DNA of 5,526 bases from Candidatus Omnitrophota bacterium (GTDB taxonomy: Bacteria; Omnitrophota; Gorgyraeia; Gorgyraeales; Gorgyraeaceae), in the NCBI GenBank assembly GCA_026387215.1, contig JAPLMC010000047.1, forward strand, positions 1 to 5,526, written 5' to 3'. Below, in pieces: positions 1-5,021 of this stretch. Made by a program: the position numbers and the translations under genes. Below the pieces are notes generated by a model. The model did no database searches and had not been told where the DNA came from. It worked only from the letters and a program-made list of their open reading frames with translations. Within the stretch, counting starts at the first letter, position 1, and every line of letters begins with the position of its first letter.

Positions 1-128
1 AAAAGTAGTTCAGGCCCTTTAAACCCCATTAATTTATGTAAAATAACCAGATGGCCTGAGCTTGAGATAGGTAAAAACTCGGCTACGCCCTGCACAATAC
101 CTAAAACTATTGCCTGCCAAATTTCCAT
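1..128 (-). CDS. uppP: Undecaprenyl-diphosphatase UppP/BacA, N-terminal 42 codons (runs off left edge)
   Basis: This is the start of an integral membrane phosphatase that converts undecaprenyl diphosphate to the monophosphate, recycling the lipid carrier for peptidoglycan and surface polysaccharides. Reading the minus strand from the ATG at 128-126 gives a protein beginning MEIWQAIVLGIVQG and continuing VAEFLPISSSGHLVIL. The family's (E/Q)xxxE motif is present as Q13-xxx-E17. The PISSSGH segment follows with His26, which corresponds to the conserved catalytic-region histidine of BacA. The hydrophobic first helix and the distance from Met1 to the motif fit known family members, which supports this start. 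The ribosome-binding site is weak, only a GAGTGGG stretch about 12 nt upstream. The gene follows pnp on the same strand with a 100-bp gap and no clear terminator, so cotranscription is possible. About 220 or more residues should lie outside the window. Identification is firm; function of the whole gene cannot be checked here. Confidence 0.93.
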   Translation of the reverse strand, partial: MEIWQAIVLGIVQGVAEFLPISSSGHLVILHKLMGFKGPELL

Positions 129-155
129 TTATTATAATACCCACTCTACAAAATC

Positions 156-185
156 TTTACAAAACTGACATTGTCAGAGTGTCAA
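156..185 (-). promoter_or_regulatory. Candidate sigma70 promoter for uppP with an overlapping palindromic operator
   Basis: On the minus strand a perfect -35 hexamer TTGACA (185-180) is followed after 18 nt by TGTAAA (161-156), which matches four of six positions of the -10 consensus. The palindrome TGACATTGTCA sits in the spacer, a common place for a repressor site. Transcription would begin near 149, leaving a leader of about 20 nt before the uppP ATG. The equivalent -10 position in the other repeat copy reads TGTCAA and is poorer. The -35 is strong and the -10 is weak, so this stays a candidate. Confidence 0.4.
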
Positions 186-233
186 GTTTATGTTCAATAA
201 AGTTGACAAAACTAACATTGTCAGAATGTCAAG
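156..233. repeat. Pair of 31-bp direct repeats with internal palindromes, upstream of uppP
   Basis: Two copies lie at 156-186 and 203-233, start to start 47 bp, and match at 28 of 31 positions (mismatches at repeat positions 3, 12 and 19). The left copy contains the perfect palindrome TGACATTGTCA (167-176 plus flanking t166, 11 bp), and the right copy has a one-base decayed version. Each copy ends on the plus strand in TGTCAA, which reads TTGACA on the minus strand. The right copy overlaps the pnp stop codon at 229-231. The layout looks like a duplicated operator or promoter module controlling uppP, but no specific regulator can be named. Confidence 0.75.
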
Positions 234-2307
234 ATTGTGCTTGTTTGATGCTTAGATTTAGCCTGCCCATTTCGTCTATTTTTATAAGCTTAACTCTTAC
301 CTTGTCTCCGATTTTAACAACATCTTCCGCATTTTTTACAAATTTATCCGAAAGCTCGGAAACATGCACAAGGCCTTCTTTGCCAGGCAGTATCTCGCAG
401 AATGCGCCAAAGTTCATAATCTTTTTTACAGTAGCTTCATAAATCGTGCCTACTTCAGGCTCGCTTGTAATACCTTTTATTATATCAATCGCTTTTCTTG
501 AAGCTTCTTCATTGTCAGAAGCAACGGAAACTTTTCCTTCGTCATCCACCTCTATTGTAGCGCCTGTATCTTGAATTATCCTTTTTATAATCTTGCCTCC
601 AGGGCCTATTAAAGCGCCTATTTTTTCCTTATCTATCATCAATGTAGTTATCCTGGGAGCATATTCGGAAAGTTCTTTCCTGGGAGCGTTTATTGTTTCA
701 AGAATTTTATTTAAAATAAACTCTCTGGCAGGATTTGCCTGTTTTACTATCCTCCTTATCAGGTCCATGCTTATGCCGTCTATCTTAAGATCCATCTGCA
801 AAGCAGTCACGCCTGTATCAGTTCCTGTCACTTTAAAATCCATATCTCCGTAATGGTCCTCTAATCCTGCAATATCAGTTAAAATCGCAGCGTCATCTCC
901 TTCTTTTACCAAGCCCATGGCTATACCTGAAACAGCCTTTTTAATAGGAACGCCCGCATCCATCAAGGAAAGAGTGCTAGCACAAACAGTCGCCATACTG
1001 CTTGAGCCGTTTGACTCAAGTATCTCTGATACGACTCTAACGGTGTAAGGAAATTCTGCATTCAAAGGCATTACTGCTTTAAGAGCTCTTTCTGCTAATG
1101 CGCCATGGCCAATCTCGCGCCTGCCAGGCCCTCTCATCGGTTTTGCTTCTCCTACGCTAAAAGGCGGAAAATTATAATGCAGCATAAAGCCTTTGAATTT
1201 CTCGCCTTCAAGAGTATCTAATCCCTGCTCATCCTGGCTAGTGCCAAGCGTAGTTATTGACAAACTTTGAGTCTGGCCTCTTGTAAAAAGCCCTGAACCA
1301 TGCGTCCTAGGTAAAAGCCCTATCTCGCAAGTTATCGGCCTTATCTCTTCATATTTTCTAGCGTCTATTCTTATCTTTTTCTCCAGGATAAACTTTCTGA
1401 TCTCAGTTTTTTCCACTTCAGATAATGCGTTTTTTATATCGCTCTCGTTGAGATTTTCGTCCTCCTTGATTAATTTCTCCACAACTTGCTTAGCTAAAAT
1501 ATTCAACGCGTCTTCTCTTTGCTCTTTGGCAGGTAGAGAATTTACCTTTTTAAGCTCTCCTATAGAAAGCTTTTTTACCTTTTCGATCAATTCTTCGGAT
1601 ACAAGTTTTAGTTCCGGCTTTATTTTTTCTTTTCCACATTTTTTCCGAAGCTCTTCCTGCAGTTCTATGCTTACCTTTATAAATTCCTGGCTCAGCTCTA
1701 TCGCCTCAAGCATTTTTTCGTCTGAAATCTGGTTTGCCCCAGCCTCTAACATTATAATCTTGTCCTTAAGCCCGGTTGAAATAAGATTCAATGAACTTTT
1801 TTCCAACTCTTTAAAAGTAGGGTTAATTACAAATTCTCCGCCTACTAAGCCAATTCTAACCGCTCCTATAGGTCCCATAAAAGGTATATCTGAAATAGCC
1901 AATGCGCAGGAAGCTCCTATGATCGCAGGTATATCGGAATCATTTGCTCCATCGCTTGAAAGAACCGTAGCAACGACTTGTACGTCATTAATAAACCCTT
2001 TTGGAAAAAGAGGCCGTATAGGCCTGTCTATAAGCCTTGAGGTTAAGATCTCTTTCTCAGTGGGTTTTCCTTCGCGCTTAAAATATCCTCCAGGAATCCT
2101 GCCTGCTGCATATGTTTTTTCCTGATATTCCACAGTAAGCGGGAAAAAATCAATTCCTTCCCTAAGCTCATTTGAGCAAACAGCTGTAACAAGGACCATT
2201 GTGCCTCCATACTGGACACACACAGCGCTATTTGCCTGCTTTGCCATCTTTCCTGTTTCTATGATAATTGTCTCTTTGCCAATCTTTTTTTCAACTCTGT
2301 AAATCAT
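229..2307 (-). CDS. pnp: Polyribonucleotide nucleotidyltransferase (PNPase)
   Basis: PNPase is a cytoplasmic trimeric 3'-to-5' exoribonuclease that phosphorolyses RNA to nucleoside diphosphates and can also add 3' tails. The 692-residue product has the usual length and full domain order: first RNase PH domain (about 10-143), helical linker (about 150-300), second RNase PH domain (about 312-540), KH domain (about 553-612) and S1 domain (about 618-688). Visible motifs include the RNA-contact loop YFKR (75-78, FFRR in E. coli), RLIDRPIRPLFP (91-102), GPGRREIGHG (393-402), and EDHYGDMDF with Asp484 and Asp490 aligning to the catalytic aspartates of the E. coli enzyme. The KH GxxG loop is GPGG at 568-571. 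The ATG at 2307 is preceded by AAGGAG four nt upstream. It lies downstream of rpsO behind a strong terminator, with no convincing promoter of its own, so expression by read-through is likely. The gene looks intact. Confidence 0.98.
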   Translation of the reverse strand: MIYRVEKKIGKETIIIETGKMAKQANSAVCVQYGGTMVLVTAVCSNELREGIDFFPLTVEYQEKTYAAGRIPGGYFKREGKPTEKEILTSRLIDRPIRPLFPKGFINDVQVVATVLSSDGANDSDIPAIIGASCALAISDIPFMGPIGAVRIGLVGGEFVINPTFKELEKSSLNLISTGLKDKIIMLEAGANQISDEKMLEAIELSQEFIKVSIELQEELRKKCGKEKIKPELKLVSEELIEKVKKLSIGELKKVNSLPAKEQREDALNILAKQVVEKLIKEDENLNESDIKNALSEVEKTEIRKFILEKKIRIDARKYEEIRPITCEIGLLPRTHGSGLFTRGQTQSLSITTLGTSQDEQGLDTLEGEKFKGFMLHYNFPPFSVGEAKPMRGPGRREIGHGALAERALKAVMPLNAEFPYTVRVVSEILESNGSSSMATVCASTLSLMDAGVPIKKAVSGIAMGLVKEGDDAAILTDIAGLEDHYGDMDFKVTGTDTGVTALQMDLKIDGISMDLIRRIVKQANPAREFILNKILETINAPRKELSEYAPRITTLMIDKEKIGALIGPGGKIIKRIIQDTGATIEVDDEGKVSVASDNEEASRKAIDIIKGITSEPEVGTIYEATVKKIMNFGAFCEILPGKEGLVHVSELSDKFVKNAEDVVKIGDKVRVKLIKIDEMGRLNLSIKQAQS

Positions 2308-2318
2308 ATATCTCCTTA
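2308..2318 (-). promoter_or_regulatory. Shine-Dalgarno site of pnp
   Basis: On the minus strand AAGGAG is followed by ATAT and then the pnp ATG. The match to the anti-Shine-Dalgarno sequence is strong, although the four-base spacing is slightly short. It fixes the start at 2307. Confidence 0.8.
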
Positions 2319-2334
2319 TGTTTTTTGTAGTTAT

Positions 2335-2360
2335 AAAAAAGGCGGATTAATATCCGCCTT
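2335..2360 (-). terminator. Intrinsic terminator between rpsO and pnp
   Basis: A perfect 9-bp stem pairs 2339-2347 with 2352-2360 (AAGGCGGAT with ATCCGCCTT) around a four-base loop at 2348-2351. Read on the minus strand, the stem runs straight into six T residues (2340-2335). The plus-strand side lacks a T tract, so the terminator acts on minus-strand transcripts, ending those from rpsO. Because pnp begins only 27 bp further on, it probably works as an attenuator that sets the ratio of S15 to PNPase message. E. coli also has a terminator between rpsO and pnp. Confidence 0.88.
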
Positions 2361-2418
2361 CAAGGGCTGTATAAACACCACCCCTACATTTTATAGGAGC
2401 GCATTTATCGCGCCCATT
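2361..2418. repeat. Degenerate REP-like multi-hairpin element in the rpsO-pnp gap
   Basis: Two adjacent stems are visible. One pairs 2383-2388 with 2392-2397 (CCTACA/TATAGG, one G-U in the minus-strand RNA) around three bases. The other pairs 2397-2402 with 2410-2415 (GAGCGC/GCGCCC, one G-U) around ATTTATC. The GC-rich arms with TAAA/TTTA loops and the CCCCTAC core stand out from the AT-rich surroundings. The adjoining GGGCTGTATAAACACCACCCC at 2364-2384 resembles a third decayed hairpin of the same style. Its form resembles dispersed extragenic palindromic repeats. Only one copy is in the window, so its repetitive nature is inferred. Confidence 0.4.
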
Positions 2419-2426
2419 AAAAAATA

Positions 2427-2693
2427 TTATTTTTTCAAACTCAGCTTATCAGCGAGTTCGCGGTATTTTTCCGGGTTTTCTTTCTTGAGATAATCCAGAA
2501 GCCTTTTTCTCTTGCCTACCATACGTAAAAGCCCGACCCTTGAATTAAAGTCCTTTTTGTGAGACTTAAAATGATCTGTAAGGCTATTGATCCTCTCTGT
2601 AAGTATAGCTATCTGCACATTACAGGAGCCAGTGTCTCTTTCGTGTTCAGCAAACTTCTTTATTACCTCTTTTTTCTTTTCTTTTACTATCAC
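2427..2693 (-). CDS. rpsO: Small ribosomal subunit protein uS15
   Basis: S15 binds the central domain of 16S rRNA early in assembly of the 30S subunit. From the GTG at 2693-2691 the product is 88 residues, against 88-89 for typical bacterial S15. Conserved features are DTGS (residues 20-23), VQIAILTERI (26-35), HFKSHKKDFNSR (41-52) and GLLRMVGKRKRLLDYL (54-69), which form the helices and rRNA-contact loops of the family. A longer frame opens at a TTG at 2705, but that TTG immediately precedes and overlaps the ribosome-binding GGAGG; starting at GTG puts DTGS at the same distance from Met1 as in Bacillus S15, so GTG is preferred. The gene has its own strong promoter just upstream and is followed by the multi-hairpin element, an intrinsic terminator and then pnp. 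The gene appears intact. Confidence 0.96.
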   Translation of the reverse strand: MIVKEKKKEVIKKFAEHERDTGSCNVQIAILTERINSLTDHFKSHKKDFNSRVGLLRMVGKRKRLLDYLKKENPEKYRELADKLSLKK

Positions 2694-2703
2694 TTTTACC
2701 TCC
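2694..2703 (-). promoter_or_regulatory. Shine-Dalgarno site of rpsO that decides the GTG start
   Basis: On the minus strand GGAGG (2703-2699) is followed by TAAAA and then GTG at 2693. The match is strong with five-base spacing. It sits inside what would be the first codons of the longer TTG-initiated frame, which argues against the TTG start. Confidence 0.82.
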
Positions 2704-2711
2704 AATTTAAG

Positions 2712-2740
2712 ATTATACTATGCCTAAAACTTATGGTCAA
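2712..2740 (-). promoter_or_regulatory. Sigma70-type promoter of rpsO
   Basis: On the minus strand TTGACC (2740-2735, five of six) is separated by exactly 17 nt from a perfect TATAAT (2717-2712). Transcription would start near 2706, leaving a leader of only about 13 nt, nearly all of it ribosome-binding site. It lies in the 63-bp gap after the glycosyltransferase stop, so the housekeeping operon is uncoupled from the polysaccharide gene upstream. This is the clearest promoter in the window. Confidence 0.85.
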
Positions 2741-2756
2741 GATAATTTTTTTGGAT

Positions 2757-3656
2757 TTAAGACCTGATCTTCAATTCAAGCACAAGACCAGGCCTTGAAT
2801 ACAGCAAATAAAGCCACAACTTTATTTCATACCACAGCACAAAAGGCAGGTTTAATAAAATGTCTGGCATGGAATCATTTTTCTTTATACATTTATATCT
2901 ATTCCTTACATATCTTTTCTTTAAATCATCCGATAAATATTTAAACAACATATCATTGTTAGGCCGCAGGCCAAAGCAATTTATATTTTCAACAACAGCT
3001 GTCGCCCCCCTTTCGTGATACGCTATTGCCTTTGGATTATAATATGCCTTCCATCCCTTTTTTTTAGCCCTCCAGCATAAATCCAAATCTTCATAATATA
3101 TTTCAAATGTTTCATCGAAATACCCGTTTTCATCTTTTATATCTTCTAACATAACCCTCTTCGCAAGCATGCAAGCCCCGCTTACGCCAAAAACATATTC
3201 GGACTTTTTATACTGATCTTCATCAAGCTTTCCATACCCTCTTTCTAATGGTTTTCTGTTTCTAGCCAAGAATAACCCTGTAGAATCTATTGTTTTTTTA
3301 TCCATCCTGAGAATCTTCCCGCTCACCATGCCTATTTTTCCATCCATACTAAATGAAATGATCGCCTCTTTTAAATAATCCCTATCCAATACGCAATCGC
3401 TATTTAAACAAAGAATAAAATCTCCTTTAGCCGCTTCTATACCTTGATTATTTGCCTTACAGAAAAATAGGTTCTCTTTATTTTCTATTAATTTGGCCTC
3501 TGGATAATCAGTCCTAACCATATCAGAACTTCCATCTGAAGAGCCGTTATCCACCAAGATAATTTCAATATCTTTAAAACTCTGCATCCTGACAGCATTC
3601 AGGCAATTTTTAAGTAAATCTTTCCTGTTGTAATTTATAATAATTATTGATATCAT
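2757..3656 (-). CDS. Family 2 (GT-A fold) glycosyltransferase, rhamnosyltransferase-like
   Basis: This 299-residue protein probably transfers a sugar from a nucleotide-sugar donor to a growing lipid-linked glycan at the cytoplasmic face of the membrane. It opens with the GT2 strand ISIIIINYNRKDLL (2-15), then ILVDNGSSDGS (33-43) with the nucleotide-binding Asp36, KANNQGI (67-73), and CLNSDCVL (83-90) whose NSD at 85-87 is the metal-binding DxD equivalent. GVSGACML (157-164) and FDETFEIYYEDLDLCWRAK (180-198) with the acidic EDxD at 189-192 are the acceptor-side and catalytic-base signature seen in WbbL-type rhamnosyltransferases. The C-terminal part (264-290) is hydrophobic and aromatic, consistent with membrane association. 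The exact sugar cannot be told. The ATG at 3656 lies 15 bp from the divergent ligase start and has no Shine-Dalgarno site. It reads toward rpsO, with no terminator seen after its stop. Confidence 0.92.
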   Translation of the reverse strand: MISIIIINYNRKDLLKNCLNAVRMQSFKDIEIILVDNGSSDGSSDMVRTDYPEAKLIENKENLFFCKANNQGIEAAKGDFILCLNSDCVLDRDYLKEAIISFSMDGKIGMVSGKILRMDKKTIDSTGLFLARNRKPLERGYGKLDEDQYKKSEYVFGVSGACMLAKRVMLEDIKDENGYFDETFEIYYEDLDLCWRAKKKGWKAYYNPKAIAYHERGATAVVENINCFGLRPNNDMLFKYLSDDLKKRYVRNRYKCIKKNDSMPDILLNLPFVLWYEIKLWLYLLYSRPGLVLELKIRS

Positions 3657-3671
3657 GTTTTTAATTATATC
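3657..3671. promoter_or_regulatory. 15-bp divergent intergenic spacer
   Basis: Only 15 AT-rich bases separate the two start codons. On the minus strand TGATATAAT (an extended -10, hexamer at 3669-3664) ends seven bases before the glycosyltransferase ATG, with a weak TTAAGA -35 (3691-3686) at 16-nt spacing inside the ligase gene. That would give an essentially leaderless message. On the plus strand the nearest -10-like sequence is TATAAT at 3636-3641, inside the glycosyltransferase gene and without a good -35. The octamer ATATCATG occurs at 3650-3657 and again at 3667-3674. Neither gene shows a Shine-Dalgarno site. Confidence 0.45.
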
Positions 3672-4958
3672 ATGGAAACAAACAATCTTAAACCCTTATC
3701 GTCTTTTATCTTTATTCCCTTAATGTTCCTTATCTTTTTGAGGCCTTTTATATCTGGCCTTGCATACCCGGCATTTGAAATCTACTACGAAAGTTTTATA
3801 ATATCAACAGCTATTGCAACATTATTTTTTTCGACTTATTTAGTTCGTTCAGAGAATGCTGTTCAAGCTAAGCCTCAAGCCAAATCAAGTACCAATTCCT
3901 ATATTCTGCCAATCTTATTGCTTTTGTTATCATATATAATCTCAACCGCAACATCCGTCAATGTTCACAATTCCATCAAAGAAACTCTGAAATTTCTGAG
4001 TTATATTTCTATCTTTTTTATAGTTTCTCGAATTGACGGCAGGCAAAAAACAACCCTTGTAAAAACTATAGTCATAGCTGCGTTAATAATAAGCCTCTAT
4101 TCTATATATCAATATTTCTGGGGGTATCAGCACACTATAGACTACATCAGGAGGACGGACAGCAAGCTTTTATCCATTTCATCATATACCAGAGATATTC
4201 TGCTCTCAAAACGAGCAATAGGGACATTCCCTTCTCCTAATATACTAGGCGGATATCTGATAATGGCTTTCTTTCTGTCTTTGTATGCCTACTTTTCAAC
4301 TCGTAAAGTCTATTCCGGACAAAACCGAGTGTCTAGCCAGGAACTGCTCGGCATAATTCCTATCGTAGCTATACTTATCGCCCTGGTTATTACTAAATCC
4401 TTAGGCGCATGGCTCAGCCTTATTTTCACTTTTATTATTTTAACCATTACTTTATATAATAAATTTAGTAAAAAAAGATGGCTAATATTTATAGCTTGTA
4501 TATTTATATTTTTAGTACTTATTTTTATTTTGTCAAACCGGTGGGAACGCCTCATTAATCTGAAAAACCCTCAGAATTCCATAACCCAGCGTTTAAATTA
4601 TTGGAATACTGCAATAGCTATAATAAAAGATCATCCATTTTTAGGCGTAGGCCCTGGTAATTTTCAGAAAGTATTTTTGAAATACAAGATAGGCCTGAGC
4701 ACTGATACAAGATATGCCCACAATATCTTCCTACACCAATGGGCAGAAACAGGTATTCTTGGTTTTTTCGGAATATTTTATCTAGTTTTCAATTTATTTA
4801 GAATGGCCCGCATTAAAGCTGTAGAAAAATTTATTCACCTATCTATCTTTGTGTTTTTTTTACATAACCTAATAGATAATGCTTATTTTATCCCAGAAAC
4901 AGGAATATTGTGGTGGGTTTTACTAGGCTTTGTTTTTACTCATCCTGAACATAATTAG
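3672..4958 (+). CDS. O-antigen ligase/polymerase-like membrane protein (Wzy_C/WaaL superfamily)
   Basis: This 428-residue, very hydrophobic protein has roughly eleven or twelve membrane segments, for example about 10-28, 42-57, 78-93, 107-118, 130-148, 192-208, 226-240, 246-262, 269-287, 363-378, 386-400 and 411-423. Proteins of this superfamily move undecaprenyl-linked glycans, either joining O-antigen to lipid A core or another acceptor, or polymerising repeat units, on the periplasmic side. The diagnostic part is the large loop between 288 and 362, with RLNYWNTAIAIIKDHPFLGVGPGNF (307-331) and AHNIFLHQWAETGILG (349-364), whose HN corresponds to the conserved ligase histidine. GTFPSPNILGGYL (184-196) is the other typical motif. 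SLGAW (243-247) sits where many relatives have SRGAW. The ATG at 3672 is the only start after the upstream in-frame stop. Ligase, polymerase and protein glycosyltransferase cannot be told apart from sequence alone. Confidence 0.88.
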   Translation: METNNLKPLSSFIFIPLMFLIFLRPFISGLAYPAFEIYYESFIISTAIATLFFSTYLVRSENAVQAKPQAKSSTNSYILPILLLLLSYIISTATSVNVHNSIKETLKFLSYISIFFIVSRIDGRQKTTLVKTIVIAALIISLYSIYQYFWGYQHTIDYIRRTDSKLLSISSYTRDILLSKRAIGTFPSPNILGGYLIMAFFLSLYAYFSTRKVYSGQNRVSSQELLGIIPIVAILIALVITKSLGAWLSLIFTFIILTITLYNKFSKKRWLIFIACIFIFLVLIFILSNRWERLINLKNPQNSITQRLNYWNTAIAIIKDHPFLGVGPGNFQKVFLKYKIGLSTDTRYAHNIFLHQWAETGILGFFGIFYLVFNLFRMARIKAVEKFIHLSIFVFFLHNLIDNAYFIPETGILWWVLLGFVFTHPEHN

Positions 4959-5021
4959 CAGGCAATACGCCATAACTTACAGCACATCAGCCAGATATCG
5001 CCATAGCAAAATAACTTACTT
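4959..5021 (+). other. 63-bp gap between ligase-like gene and nucleotidyltransferase gene
   Basis: No terminator or good promoter is seen. It contains an imperfect short duplication: CGCCATA at 4968-4974 and 4999-5005, and ATAACTTAC at 4972-4980 and 5011-5019, the second copy separated by eight extra bases. No Shine-Dalgarno sequence precedes the ATG at 5022. The two plus-strand genes are probably cotranscribed. Confidence 0.4.

Noticed and set aside
131..136. Perfect TATAAT (minus strand) as the -10 of uppP
   Set aside because: It ends only two bases before the ATG, so transcription would begin inside the coding region, and no -35 lies at a suitable distance.
156..233. Two near-identical 31-bp repeats as a minimal CRISPR array
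   Set aside because: Only two copies with a 16-bp spacer, one overlapping the pnp stop codon, and no cas genes nearby. Spacers are normally about twice as long.
110..442. 110-codon open frame on the plus strand
   Set aside because: It is antisense to the uppP start, the repeat region and the pnp S1 domain, and shows no recognisable motif or ribosome-binding site.
593..853. 86-codon open frame on the plus strand
   Set aside because: It is antisense to the pnp KH and second RNase PH domains, with no independent support.
1448..2125. 225-codon open frame on the plus strand
   Set aside because: It lies opposite pnp, whose domains are intact across it. The Ser/Phe-rich product is what the antisense of a Lys/Glu-rich gene gives.
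2330..2335. TATAAC as a -10 for a pnp-specific promoter
   Set aside because: The -35 position would fall inside the terminator stem and reads GGCGGA, with no resemblance to TTGACA.
2559..2798. 79-codon open frame on the plus strand
   Set aside because: It crosses rpsO, its promoter and the end of the glycosyltransferase gene in antisense. The aromatic, hydrophobic product comes from T-rich antisense.
4310..4555. 81-codon open frame on the minus strand
   Set aside because: It is antisense to the ligase-like membrane protein, without a start signal or family resemblance.
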